Source: Candidatus Bathyarchaeota archaeon RBG_13_60_20 (GTDB lineage: Archaea; Thermoproteota; Bathyarchaeia; TCS64). Taken from it: 26,355 nt of DNA. The translations under genes and the position numbers were made by a program. A model generated the notes under the pieces. That model saw only the letters and a list, made by a program, of their open reading frames with translations. It was not told where the DNA came from and made no database searches. The stretch spans positions 9,714 to 36,068 of the forward strand of contig MEZG01000012.1 in the NCBI GenBank assembly GCA_001775965.1, written 5' to 3'. Shown piece by piece: positions 14,033-21,403 of this stretch. The first letter of the stretch is position 1, and every line of letters begins with the position of its first letter.

Positions 14033-14420
14033 CTAGGCCGCCTCCTTCACCTGGGTGATGCGCTCCGTTCAGCTTATCCACGGGTCGATGCTGTGGCTAT
14101 GGTGGGTATGTCGGCCACCTCGTGGCCTATGAGCATCCTGAGGAGAGGCGGTATGTTGGGTATCGTGGGGGTCCTGATCCTGCACCGCTCCAGGTGTATG
14201 GTGCCGTCGCCCTTCCCGTAGTAGAAGACCTCTCCCCTGGGCTGCTCGGTGCGGTACATGGCCTCGCCGTCGGGGAACCTGTCGTGCTTCACCAGTATGG
14301 ACCCCTCGGGCATCCCCTTTATGGCCTGCCTGATGAGGCCGATGCTCTGCAGGCTGGGTGAACCTGCGAAGATGGACCTGGGGCACACCATAAGGCAGCT
14401 TGAGAGGGCCCGTGCCAGGG
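14033..14420 (-). pseudogene. Ech-like [NiFe]-hydrogenase large subunit, 3' fragment
   Basis: The readable part (from about 14375) has SLQSIGLIRQAIKGMPEG, then PDGEAMYRTEQPRGEVFYYG and RIRTPTIPNIPPLLRMLIGH, matching the C-terminal third of EchE/HyfG/NuoD-type subunits. After HEVADIPTIA one base is missing (near 14093-14100). The shifted frame reads SIDPWIS-TGA-TERITQVKEAA and TAG. Hydrogenases have DPCxxC here, so both nickel-iron ligand cysteines are lost: TGC to TGG (14078-14080) and TGC to TGA (14069-14071). Another likely frameshift lies near 14365. The N-terminal two thirds are absent; the DOMON gene promoter begins at 14456. This is a dead 3' remnant of a hydrogenase operon. Confidence 0.75.
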
Positions 14421-14455
14421 TCCTCTACAACCTGCCGAAGGGCAGGTAGCCCACC

Positions 14456-14461
14456 TTTATC
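14456..14461 (+). promoter_or_regulatory. TATA-like box for the PKD-DOMON gene
   Basis: TTTATC is centred 27-28 bases before the ATG at 14486, fitting a leaderless transcript. Confidence 0.55.
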
Positions 14462-14485
14462 TTCAAGGTTTCCCCACTCCACCCC

Positions 14486-15340
14486 ATGAGCAGGTCTCCT
14501 CAGACATTCATTGCCTTGGCCGCCGTTCTCGTGGTCGCTGCGGCGGCCTACACCCTCATGAGCAGGCCATCCGAGCTGTTGGACACGACGCCGCCCGTGG
14601 CCGACGCGGGGCCCGACGTCTCCATGCTTGTGGGGGAGAGCTTCACCCTGGACGGGGGAGGGTCTGTGGACGACGGCGTCGTATCGAGCTTCGAGTGGAG
14701 CCTCGGGGACGGCTCGACGAAGACAGGCTCGACGGTGACGCACAGCTACGGGGAGGCCGGCGTCTACACGGTCACCCTCACAGTGACGGATGGTGCCGGC
14801 AATGTGGGGCAGGACACCCTGACGGTGACGGCCTCCGAGCCGGAACCGCGGTTCCCCGCCCCCACGGTGGATGGGAGCGTGTCCGCGGGCGAGTACCTGC
14901 ACAGCGTCCAGGACCCCTCCACGGGCATGAGGCTGAGCTGGAGCAATAACGCCACCCACCTCTACGTCGCGCTGGAGTCAGGTGGCAGCGGCTGGGTCGC
15001 CGCCGGCTTCGACCCCGTCCAGTCCATGAGGGGCGCCAACTTCATCATCGGCTACGTCTCATCCGGGACGACCTTCATCAGCGACGAGTCCGGGGTGAGC
15101 AACTTCGCCCACAGCCCGGACACGTCTCTGGGAGGCACAAACGATGTGCTGGCCTACGCAGGCACCGAGCCCACGGGCACGGTCATCGAGTTCCTGATAC
15201 CCATGGACAGCGGCGACGCCATGGACAAACCTCTCCTGCCTGGCGGCATCTACACGGTGCTGGTGTCATACAACGTCTCCTCGGACAACTTCACGACGAT
15301 ACACACAGCCCGCGGCTCCATCACAGTCCAGCTGGACTAG
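14486..15340 (+). CDS. Surface-anchored PKD-DOMON protein
   Basis: The 284-residue protein starts with an N-terminal membrane anchor or signal (FIALAAVLVVAAAAYTL, about residues 8-24). A PKD domain follows at about 36-117 (PVADAGPDVSMLVGESFTLD, then FEWSLGDGSTKTGSTVTHSY and YTVTLTVTDGAGN). Residues about 125-284 resemble a DOMON domain: MRLSWSNNATHLYVALE, GWVAAGFDPVQSMRGANFII and NDVLAYAGTEPTGTVIEF. DOMON domains bind haem or sugars outside the cell; Met in QSMRG and His in NFAHSPD are candidate haem ligands, by inference. It is convergent with a small membrane protein, overlapping by 4 bp at CTAG. An extracellular electron-transfer role is possible but unproven. Confidence 0.78.
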   Translation: MSRSPQTFIALAAVLVVAAAAYTLMSRPSELLDTTPPVADAGPDVSMLVGESFTLDGGGSVDDGVVSSFEWSLGDGSTKTGSTVTHSYGEAGVYTVTLTVTDGAGNVGQDTLTVTASEPEPRFPAPTVDGSVSAGEYLHSVQDPSTGMRLSWSNNATHLYVALESGGSGWVAAGFDPVQSMRGANFIIGYVSSGTTFISDESGVSNFAHSPDTSLGGTNDVLAYAGTEPTGTVIEFLIPMDSGDAMDKPLLPGGIYTVLVSYNVSSDNFTTIHTARGSITVQLD

Positions 15341-15762
15341 ACGTAGAGCATGACGTAGATGAAGACGCCCAGCGCGGCCTCCACGGCCCAGACCATGGCC
15401 AGGGCTCTCATCCAACCCTTATACCTGAGGCAGGTGGGCCCGGGTTTCCTGAACCTCCACACGGCCACGAGGTACACGGCAGCCGCCTGGATGGCAACCC
15501 CCGCGGCGGCGTGCAGCGTGGCCAAGCCCGTGAGCTGGGTCAGCTGCTGGCCCCCAATGAGGCCCCTGGCCACAGGGACCATCACGATTAGGATGGACAC
15601 AGTGTTCAGGGCGACGCAGGCCGCCATCACGTAGCCGTGCCGGGCAAGCTGTTTACGCTTCACGATGACGGCGCCGCCCCCAAGGGCGGCGAGGATCACT
15701 AGCTGGAGTGTGAGGTTCACGTCGCTCCACAGGGGCGCGTAGGTTCCTAGAAACCCGGACAT
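15337..15762 (-). CDS. DUF420-like four-helix membrane protein
   Basis: The 141-residue protein has four hydrophobic helices. It contains WSDVNLTLQLVILAALGGGA, KRKQLARHGYVMAACVAL and LATLHAAAGVAIQAAAVYLVAVW, a pattern close to DUF420/YozB-like and cytochrome b561-like proteins. The spaced histidines HGYVM and LATLHAAAG could be haem ligands. The ATG lies about 26 bases after a GATTATTAAC box. It shares its last bases with the PKD-DOMON gene on the opposite strand. DOMON proteins often pair with b561-type membrane haem proteins, so the neighbourhood is suggestive, although the two genes are convergent and not in one operon. Confidence 0.65.
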   Translation of the reverse strand: MSGFLGTYAPLWSDVNLTLQLVILAALGGGAVIVKRKQLARHGYVMAACVALNTVSILIVMVPVARGLIGGQQLTQLTGLATLHAAAGVAIQAAAVYLVAVWRFRKPGPTCLRYKGWMRALAMVWAVEAALGVFIYVMLYV

Positions 15763-15783
15763 GCAATGGGATTGTGGGCGGGG

Positions 15784-15810
15784 GTTAATAATCGTTCACA
15801 ATCTGTTTAA
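15784..15810. promoter_or_regulatory. Divergent promoters for the DUF420-like and HAD genes
   Basis: On the minus strand GATTATTAAC (15784-15793) is about 26 bases before the ATG at 15762. On the plus strand TTTAAG (15805-15810) is about 27 bases before the GTG at 15834. Confidence 0.55.
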
Positions 15811-15833
15811 GGGGCCGTCGCCCCGGATAAGGT

Positions 15834-16484
15834 GTGCTCGACGGGGTCGACCTGGTGATCTACGATCTGGACGGGGTCCTCATAGACGCGACCCAGGCGA
15901 TAATAGACAGCTTCAGGCTCACCTTCCAGGAGGTGGGGGCGACCCTCAACCCGGAGGATGTGGCGACTCGCATCGGGTACAGCCTCGTGGACATCCTCGA
16001 GGAGCTGCTGCCCGAGCACCGCGGCCGGGCCTGGGAGCTGCGGGACAGGTACATCCACCACTTCCAGGGGCAGGCCCCCGGGCGCACCCGGCTGCTGCCC
16101 GGCGTGGCCGAGACCCTCGGCGCCCTGAGGGCATTGGGGTTCAGGCAGAGCCTGGCCACCAACAAGACCGCCAGCGAGGCTGACCGCATCCTGACCCAGC
16201 TGGGCGTCAGGGGCCACCTGGACCTCCTAGTGGGGTTCATGGACGTGCCCAGCCCCAAGCCAGCCCCCGACATGATCAACCTGACCCTGGAGAGGATGGG
16301 GGTCCCCGCGGAGAGGGCGGTCTTCGTGGACGACACCACGGTGGGCCTCACGGCCGGCATCATGGCCGGCGTCAGGACCATAGGAATAACGACAGGCACC
16401 CACACGCGGGAGAGGCTGTCCACGGTGGGCCCCAACGCGATAATCGACAGCATAGCCCAGCTGCCCAAGATGCTGAGCCGATGA
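15834..16484 (+). CDS. HAD-superfamily hydrolase, phosphoglycolate phosphatase-like
   Basis: The 216-residue protein is a HAD phosphatase with a helical cap. Motif I is IYDLDGVLID (nucleophile Asp11, acid Asp13), motif II is SLATNK, the motif III lysine lies in PSPKPAPDM, and motif IV is VFVDDTTVGLTAG. In motif IV the usual later Asp of the GDxxxD pattern is Gly, so metal coordination may differ from textbook members. Size and cap position (about 20-85) fit the Gph/PGP group that dephosphorylates small metabolites. It starts with GTG, leaderless by the TATA position, and is convergent with ilvC. The specific substrate is not known. Confidence 0.85.
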   Translation: MLDGVDLVIYDLDGVLIDATQAIIDSFRLTFQEVGATLNPEDVATRIGYSLVDILEELLPEHRGRAWELRDRYIHHFQGQAPGRTRLLPGVAETLGALRALGFRQSLATNKTASEADRILTQLGVRGHLDLLVGFMDVPSPKPAPDMINLTLERMGVPAERAVFVDDTTVGLTAGIMAGVRTIGITTGTHTRERLSTVGPNAIIDSIAQLPKMLSR

Positions 16485-16500
16485 ATGGGGCGATTGATGC

Positions 16501-16510
16501 TTAAAAAAGG
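16501..16510 (-). terminator. T-run terminator after ilvC
   Basis: On the minus strand CCTTTTTTAA begins about 12 bases after the ilvC stop codon. It would end the ilvBNC transcript; on the plus strand it follows the HAD gene, where it is an A-run. Confidence 0.45.
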
Positions 16511-16521
16511 GGTTCGGGGAG

Positions 16522-17520
16522 CTACTTCTCCAGGCCGCTCATCCTGCGGACCTGCCGCCCCACCTTCTCTATCTCCAAGGCGTCGCACTCGGCGAACAGC
16601 TTCTCGAACCTCTTGGCCCCCGCCTTGCTCTCGGCGATCCACGCCTTGGCGAAGCTGCCGTCCCGGACGGCCTTCAAGGCACGCCTCATGTTGTCCTCCA
16701 CGTGGTCGTCCACGATCATGGGGCCGACACTCATGCCGCCCCACTTGGCCGTATCGCTGACGGCCCTGTACATGCCACCCAGGCCGCTCTTGTATATGAG
16801 GTCCACGATGAGCTTCAGCTCGTTGCAGACCTCGAAGTAGGCCAGCTCGGGAGGGTACCCGGCCTCGGTGAGCACCTTGAAGCCGCGCCTGATGAGCTGG
16901 TCCACGCCTCCGCATAGGACGGCCTGCTCGCCGAAGAGGTCCGACTCGGTCTCATCCTTGTATGTGGTCTCGATGACGCCGGCTCGGCCGCTGCCCAGGG
17001 CCTTGGCCACGGCCAGGGCCTTCTCCAGGGCGTGGCCCGAGGCGTCCTGGTGGACGGCGACGAGGGCCGGGACCCCGAAGCCTGCCTCGTACTGGCGCCT
17101 CATCTCGGGGCCCGGGCTCTTGGGGGCCACCATTATGACGTCCACGTCCTTGGGGGGCTTGATCTCGCCGAAGTGGATGTTGAAGCCGTGTGCGAACTGG
17201 AGGGCCTTCCCAGGCTTCATGGCCAGGCTGACCTCCTCCTTGTAGACGCTGGGCTGGGCCATGTCGGGCATCAGCATGAGCACCACGTCGCCCCTCTGGG
17301 CGGCCTCCAGGTGGCTCACGGGTTTGAACCCGTCCTCCTGAGCCCTCTTCCAGCTCTTCCCGCCGGGCCTGAGCCCAACCAACACTTTTGTGCCGCTGTC
17401 CCTCAGGTTGAGGGCCTGGGCTCTACCTTGGCTGCCGTAGCCTAGGACGGCCACGGTCTTCCCCTTCAGTACCGACTCGTCTATGTCCTTGTCGTGGTAT
17501 ACCTTCACCATTGTGTTCAC
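16522..17520 (-). CDS. ilvC: Ketol-acid reductoisomerase
   Basis: The 332-residue enzyme converts acetolactate or acetohydroxybutyrate to the dihydroxy acid in isoleucine, valine and leucine synthesis, using NAD(P)H and magnesium. The Rossmann motif is VLGYGSQGRAQALNLRDSG, followed by VLVGLRPGGKSW, the cofactor-specificity loop. The catalytic domain has DLFGEQAVLCGG (acidic metal ligands), CNELKLIVDLIYKSGL and MYRAVSDTAKWG. Length matches the short class I form. The GTG at 17520 directly follows the ilvN stop as TAGGTG; an ATG at 17511 is an alternative. It is the last gene of the ilvB-ilvN-ilvC operon. Confidence 0.96.
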   Translation of the reverse strand: MNTMVKVYHDKDIDESVLKGKTVAVLGYGSQGRAQALNLRDSGTKVLVGLRPGGKSWKRAQEDGFKPVSHLEAAQRGDVVLMLMPDMAQPSVYKEEVSLAMKPGKALQFAHGFNIHFGEIKPPKDVDVIMVAPKSPGPEMRRQYEAGFGVPALVAVHQDASGHALEKALAVAKALGSGRAGVIETTYKDETESDLFGEQAVLCGGVDQLIRRGFKVLTEAGYPPELAYFEVCNELKLIVDLIYKSGLGGMYRAVSDTAKWGGMSVGPMIVDDHVEDNMRRALKAVRDGSFAKAWIAESKAGAKRFEKLFAECDALEIEKVGRQVRRMSGLEK

Positions 17521-18006
17521 CTAAAGCGTTAGCCGCCCCTTCTCCAGGGCGGTGACTCCTGACCTCGACATCTCCACGATGCCGATGCTCTTGACGTTGC
17601 CCAGGAACCGGTCGAGCTCCTCGGGCTCGCCGCTCACCTCGGCCATGATGTGCTCCTCGTCTATGTCCAGGACGAGACCATGCTGCCCGTTGATGTAGCG
17701 CAGGGCGTCCTCCCTGGCCATGGGGTCCCTGGTGCCGAGCTTTACCAGCAGCATCTCGCGGCGCACCGTGCGTAGCGGGTCGAGGCGCTTGACCCTTATG
17801 ACCTCCACCATCTTGTCCAGCTGGTCCAGGAGGTTGTTGAGGGTCTTGGGGTCCGCGTCCACAGTGATGGTCATCCTGCTGACCCGCGGGTCCTCCAGGG
17901 CGCCAACGGTGATGCTGTCGATGTTGAAGCCGCGGCGCCTGAACAGGTTGCTCACGTTGAAGAGGACGCCGGGCTGGTTCTCCACCAGGAAGCTGACGGT
18001 GTGCAC
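17521..18006 (-). CDS. ilvN: Acetolactate synthase small (regulatory) subunit
   Basis: The 161-residue protein has an N-terminal ACT domain (HTVSFLVENQPGVLFNVSNLF, then RRRGFNIDSITVG) and a C-terminal ALS-regulatory domain (LLVKLGTRDPMAREDALRYI to LGNVKSIGIVEMSRSG). In this family the ACT domain binds valine and gives feedback inhibition of the large subunit. The start is a GTG abutting the ilvB stop codon (TAGGTG), the same junction as between ilvN and ilvC. This suggests tight translational coupling along the operon. The size is normal for prokaryotic IlvN/IlvH. Confidence 0.95.
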   Translation of the reverse strand: MHTVSFLVENQPGVLFNVSNLFRRRGFNIDSITVGALEDPRVSRMTITVDADPKTLNNLLDQLDKMVEVIRVKRLDPLRTVRREMLLVKLGTRDPMAREDALRYINGQHGLVLDIDEEHIMAEVSGEPEELDRFLGNVKSIGIVEMSRSGVTALEKGRLTL

Positions 18007-19695
18007 CTAGGCCCCCTCCATCAGGGTGTCCTTGAGCCCCATGCCTGGGGGCACCATGGGCATCACATTCTCCTCAGGGTCGATGGGCACGTCGATGACG
18101 GTGGGCACGTCCGCCTTAAGGGCCCTCCTGACCGCGGCCCTGAACTCGTCGTAGGTGCCGACCCTGACGCCCTCGGCGCCGTAGGCGCCGGCCAGCTTCA
18201 CGAAGTCGGGGTTCCCCTTCAGCTTCACGGCCGAGTACCTGCGGTCATAGAAGAGGCGCTGCCACTGGGCCACCATGCCCAGCACGTTGTTGTTGAGCAC
18301 CACCACCACGACGGGGAGTTCCTCCTCCACGGCCGTGGCAAGCCCGTTCTCGGTCATCCCGAAGCTGCCGTCCCCGGCTATGTCCACCACGGGCACCTCC
18401 GGCTTGGCCGCCTTAGCCCCGATGGAGGCGGGGAACCCCCACCCCATGGTGCCCAGGCCGCCGCTGGTGAAGAAGGTGCGGGGCAGGTACGCGTCGTAGT
18501 GGAGGGCCGCCCACATTTGGTTCTGGCCCACCTCCGTGGTGACTATGGCGTCCCTGGGCAACTCCTGGCGGAGCGCCCTGATGACCTTGGGGGCCCTCAG
18601 GTAGGGGGGCCTCTCCTCGCCGTTCTCGCCCATGTCGCACCTGAACTCGTGGATGCGTTTGCTCCACTCGGGGCTTGTCTTCGCCGTCCTCAGGACCCGC
18701 ACCCTGTCCAGGAGGCCCCTGAGGGCCAGCTTGGCGTCCCCCACGACCCTGGTCATTGTCTCCACGTTCTTGTCGATCTCGCTGCGGTCGATGTCCACGT
18801 GGATAACCTTGGTGTTGGGGGCGAACTCGCTGATCTTGCCCGTGGTCCTGTCGCTGAACCTGCTTCCGACGACTAGGAGCACGTCCGACTTGGGGACCAT
18901 CATGTTGGCCTCCATGGTGCCGTGCATCCCGCAGAGCCCTAGGCTGAGGGGGTGGTCACCCGGTATGGCGCCCTTGCCCATGAGGCTGGTGGCCGTGGGG
19001 GCGAGGAGCAGCTCGGCGAGCTCCACCAGTTCGCCGCTGGCCCCTGCCGAGATGACCCCGCCGCCCGCCATTATGATGGGCCTCTCGGCCCCTGCCAGTA
19101 TCCTGGCGGCCCAGTCCAGCTCCTCAGGCCTGGGCGCCGCGTTGACCGTGTAGCCCCTGAAGGTGACCTGGTCGGGGAACGTGATGTCGGCCGACTCGGT
19201 GGTGCAGTCCTTGGGTATGTCAACAAGCACGGCGCCCTTGCGGCCCGTGTTGGCCACGTGGAACGCCTTCTTCACGGCCTCGGGTATCTCCCCCGGCGAC
19301 ATGGCCTGGATGTTGTACTTGGTGACGCTGGCCGAGACGCCTATGATGTCGCACTCCTGGAACGCGTCGCTGCCTATGACGGCCCTGTTCACCTGGCCCG
19401 TGACGGCCACCACGGGGCTGCTGTCGATCTGGGCCGTCGCCAGGCCCGTGACCAGGTTGGTGGCCCCCGGCCCGCTGGTGGCCATGCAGACGCCCACCTT
19501 GTTGAGGACGCGGGCGTATCCGTCGGCCATGTGTGCGGCGCCCTGCTCGTGCCGCGCCAGTATGAACCTCATGTCGCTGTTCAGCAGCTCGTCGCATATG
19601 GGGATCAATGAGCCGCCGCTGATGCCGAAGATGTGCCTGGTGCCCTCCCGTTCGAGGGCCTTGACGAGGGCCCTGGCGCCGGTCATCTCAGTCAT
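18007..19695 (-). CDS. ilvB: Acetolactate synthase large (catalytic) subunit
   Basis: The 562-residue enzyme is a thiamine-diphosphate and FAD protein that makes acetolactate, the first step to branched-chain amino acids. The N-terminal domain has ARHEQGAAHMADGYAR, with the catalytic Glu side of the cofactor site, and MATSGPGATNLVTGLA. The C-terminal domain has the ThDP motif DIAGDGSFGMTENGLATAVE followed by VVVVLNNN. Length is typical. The ATG at 19695 has an in-frame ATG three codons later. It leads the ilvB-ilvN-ilvC operon. No TATA box lies close upstream; the nearest good one is at 19807-19816, implying a leader of about 90 bases. Confidence 0.96.
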   Translation of the reverse strand: MTEMTGARALVKALEREGTRHIFGISGGSLIPICDELLNSDMRFILARHEQGAAHMADGYARVLNKVGVCMATSGPGATNLVTGLATAQIDSSPVVAVTGQVNRAVIGSDAFQECDIIGVSASVTKYNIQAMSPGEIPEAVKKAFHVANTGRKGAVLVDIPKDCTTESADITFPDQVTFRGYTVNAAPRPEELDWAARILAGAERPIIMAGGGVISAGASGELVELAELLLAPTATSLMGKGAIPGDHPLSLGLCGMHGTMEANMMVPKSDVLLVVGSRFSDRTTGKISEFAPNTKVIHVDIDRSEIDKNVETMTRVVGDAKLALRGLLDRVRVLRTAKTSPEWSKRIHEFRCDMGENGEERPPYLRAPKVIRALRQELPRDAIVTTEVGQNQMWAALHYDAYLPRTFFTSGGLGTMGWGFPASIGAKAAKPEVPVVDIAGDGSFGMTENGLATAVEEELPVVVVVLNNNVLGMVAQWQRLFYDRRYSAVKLKGNPDFVKLAGAYGAEGVRVGTYDEFRAAVRRALKADVPTVIDVPIDPEENVMPMVPPGMGLKDTLMEGA

Positions 19696-19806
19696 GCTTG
19701 GCTAGCTCCCATTCCCTGGTGATGCGGTACCCTGCCTGGACCCTGTTTGCTGGTTCTCGGACGCCGGAGAGGCTCCTGGCGTTGTTCAATCGCTTGGGTC
19801 TACGCG

Positions 19807-19870
19807 GTAATAAAACGATACCCCATTTACGCCCCCTCCGCTGGGGGGTTGACAAAGCAATACCCCATTT
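19807..19870 (-). promoter_or_regulatory. Probable ilv operon promoter with paired direct repeats
   Basis: On the minus strand a TTTTATTACC box (19807-19816) is immediately preceded by AAATGGGGTAT (19818-19828). A second identical copy, AAATGGGGTAT, sits at 19860-19870. The copies start exactly 42 bp apart, about four helical turns, and both run in the direction of ilvB. A C6/G6 hairpin candidate lies between them. This looks like a regulator site controlling the branched-chain amino acid operon, about 110 bases before its ATG. Confidence 0.5.
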
Positions 19871-20270
19871 CGTGTACCTCTGTAGATGTATCATGATGGG
19901 TTGGAATATCGCATAAAAACCTTCCTACGTTATTGGGAGGGTGCATGTGGGTGGTGTGCGGTGTTTCACCCTCATGGACTTCAGTCGGAGCGTGTGAGGT
20001 GACCCCCACCCCTACTTTGGTTGCATATTGAATGGCGGTTTTTTCTGTCTCCTTTCAGTTTTCTGCGTGTTTTTCTGGTTTGTTCTGGTTCTGGTTGGGT
20101 ACTGTTCAGCTACTGTTCAGCTCGTGTTCTGCTTGAGGGGGCTGGTTGTTCTCTGCGTGTCAGGGTCCGGTGTTGGTTTACCGGACGATGTCTTTGTGGT
20201 TGCGGGGTGGGCGATGTATGGAGGCTGATAGCTCCGTAGTTGGTTCAGTTTGGTTCCCCCGCCCCTATCG
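19871..20270. other. T/G-rich intergenic region with short repeats and a hairpin
   Basis: The 600-base gap between ilvB and the creatininase-family gene contains no protein I can support. From about 20038 to 20270 the plus strand is unusually rich in T and G. It holds an 11-bp tandem duplication (TACTGTTCAGC twice, near 20100-20122) and a perfect hairpin GTCCGGT/ACCGGAC (20165-20171 with 20180-20186). A GGTG...CACC hairpin lies near 19960. A hydrophobic 66-codon frame at 20028-20228 is probably a by-product of the T-richness. Confidence 0.4.
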
Positions 20271-20278
20271 TTATATTT
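20271..20278 (+). promoter_or_regulatory. TATA-like box for the creatininase-family gene
   Basis: TTATATTT is centred about 31 bases before the ATG at 20306. Confidence 0.55.
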
Positions 20279-20305
20279 CCTGGGGCCGATATACTCTGAA
20301 CGATC

Positions 20306-21118
20306 ATGGTTGAAGAATTACCCATTCAGAAGTACGTCATCCAGGAGATGACCTCCCCCGAGGTCAGGGAGGCCATGAAGGAGACCGGCATAGTCATAGT
20401 CCACGTGGGCTCGATGGAGCAGCACGGGCCCCACCTGCCCATCAAGACAGACACCAGTATAGGCTTCGAGGTGTCCAGGAGGGCGGCGGCCAAGTTCCAC
20501 GGGAGGACCGGGCGGCGCGTCCTGGTGGCGCCCAGCATACCCTTCGGCATGAGCCTCCACCACATGTCGTACCCGGGGACCGTGTCGCTACAGCCGGAGA
20601 CCCTAGTCACGGTCATGACGGAGGTCTGCCTAGGCCTGGCCCGGCAGGGCTTCAGGAAGATACTCATCACAAGCAGCCACGGCGGCAACCAGATGTGGAC
20701 GGACATGGCGGCCCGCAAGATATTCGACGGGACCGACGCCAAAGTGCTTCTTCTCAAATCCGTGTGGACCAAGAACAAGGACGACGACTGGACTAGGCAC
20801 CTCAAGTCCGGTATGCAGGGGAGCGGCCACGCCGGCGAGACCGAGACAAGCATAATGATGGCCCTGGGGGCGCCGGTGCGCCTGGACGTGATGCCAAGGG
20901 AGCCCACCAAGTGGAGAACGCCCCTCCCAGACTTTTGGGCCCACGGCGAAGAGCCCAAGATAAGCGGCCTCAGCACCATGGGCACCTACAACGTGGAGGA
21001 CGTGTGTGACGGGTACATGGGGGACCCCACTTATGCCTCAGTCGAGACCGGTGAGAAGATACTGGAGAACTGGAGCGACAACATACTTGAGCTCCTGCTC
21101 CAGTACGATACCCTCTAG
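20306..21118 (+). CDS. Creatininase-family amidohydrolase
   Basis: The 270-residue protein has the creatininase fold signatures: IVHVGSMEQHGPHLPIKTDT (Glu and His metal ligands plus Asp), SYPGTVSLQPET, ITSSHGGNQMW (equivalent of the NGHGGN loop) and GSGHAGETETSIMM (late Glu ligand). The family includes creatinine amidohydrolase, the riboflavin/F420-pathway amidohydrolase ArfB and mycofactocin MftE, so it cleaves a cyclic or linear amide with two metal ions. Which substrate applies here is unknown; archaeal members are often in the F420/riboflavin branch. It stands alone with its own promoter, and its TAG overlaps the stop of the small gene on the other strand. Confidence 0.85.
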   Translation: MVEELPIQKYVIQEMTSPEVREAMKETGIVIVHVGSMEQHGPHLPIKTDTSIGFEVSRRAAAKFHGRTGRRVLVAPSIPFGMSLHHMSYPGTVSLQPETLVTVMTEVCLGLARQGFRKILITSSHGGNQMWTDMAARKIFDGTDAKVLLLKSVWTKNKDDDWTRHLKSGMQGSGHAGETETSIMMALGAPVRLDVMPREPTKWRTPLPDFWAHGEEPKISGLSTMGTYNVEDVCDGYMGDPTYASVETGEKILENWSDNILELLLQYDTL

Positions 21119-21307
21119 GATGCCTCGGCCCTATCCACGTGGTAGGCCCTGTACTTTTCGTATATCCCCTCGGCGTCGTCCCTGAAGCCCACGGGCAGGA
21201 ACCCGTCGGTTCTTAGCACCTCGTGGAGGTAATTGATCCTGGGCCTCCTCCGCCTCACTCAAGGCCGACTCTTCGGGCCTCACCTCGCGGAAAGTGGGCG
21301 CAATCAT
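21115..21307 (-). pseudogene. Small gene of unknown function with a one-base frameshift
   Basis: From ATG 21307 the frame reads IAPTFREVRPEESALSEAEE; a one-base shift near 21241 then gives INYLHEVLRTDGFLPVGFR and YEKYRAYHVDRAEAS before TAG. Both halves look coding and together make about 63 residues. The ATG lies 26 bases after a CTATTA box (21329-21334), and the stop shares CTAG with the creatininase-family gene, a pattern typical of real genes here. A 47-codon frame from an internal GTG is the alternative intact product. I recognise no family. A sequencing error could equally explain the shift. Confidence 0.5.
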
Positions 21308-21370
21308 CTCACCACCAACGGTTACCCGTAATAGCGATTACCCTGGCCGCCGCTCGCGCTCCAAGCCACC

Positions 21371-21377
21371 TATAACG
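21371..21377 (+). promoter_or_regulatory. TATA-like box for thrC
   Basis: TATAACG is centred 30 bases before the ATG at 21404. Confidence 0.55.
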
Positions 21378-21403
21378 TTATTTCCGGGGCCCAGTCTCCT
21401 TAC

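Noticed and set aside
14069..14071. A selenocysteine TGA in the hydrogenase motif.
   Set aside because: In NiFeSe hydrogenases Sec replaces the first Cys of the C-terminal CxxC; here TGA is at the second and the first is Trp, with frameshifts nearby.
14069..14959. A 296-codon minus-strand frame across the DOMON gene and the hydrogenase remnant.
   Set aside because: Its upper part is a shadow of the DOMON gene; only the short SIDPWIS end reflects the old hydrogenase frame.
18001..18876. Long plus-strand open frames opposite ilvB, with a similar long one opposite thrC at 21338-22300.
   Set aside because: Both mirror well-supported genes and read as His/Gly/Pro-rich shadow sequence.
19688..19894. 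A 68-codon frame upstream of ilvB as a leader peptide.
   Set aside because: It overlaps the repeats and the ilvB start, and lacks the run of Ile, Leu or Val codons expected for attenuation.
20028..20228. A hydrophobic 66-codon frame as a small membrane protein.
   Set aside because: It begins at a TTG with no TATA box at the right distance, and its hydrophobicity follows from T-rich sequence with tandem duplication.
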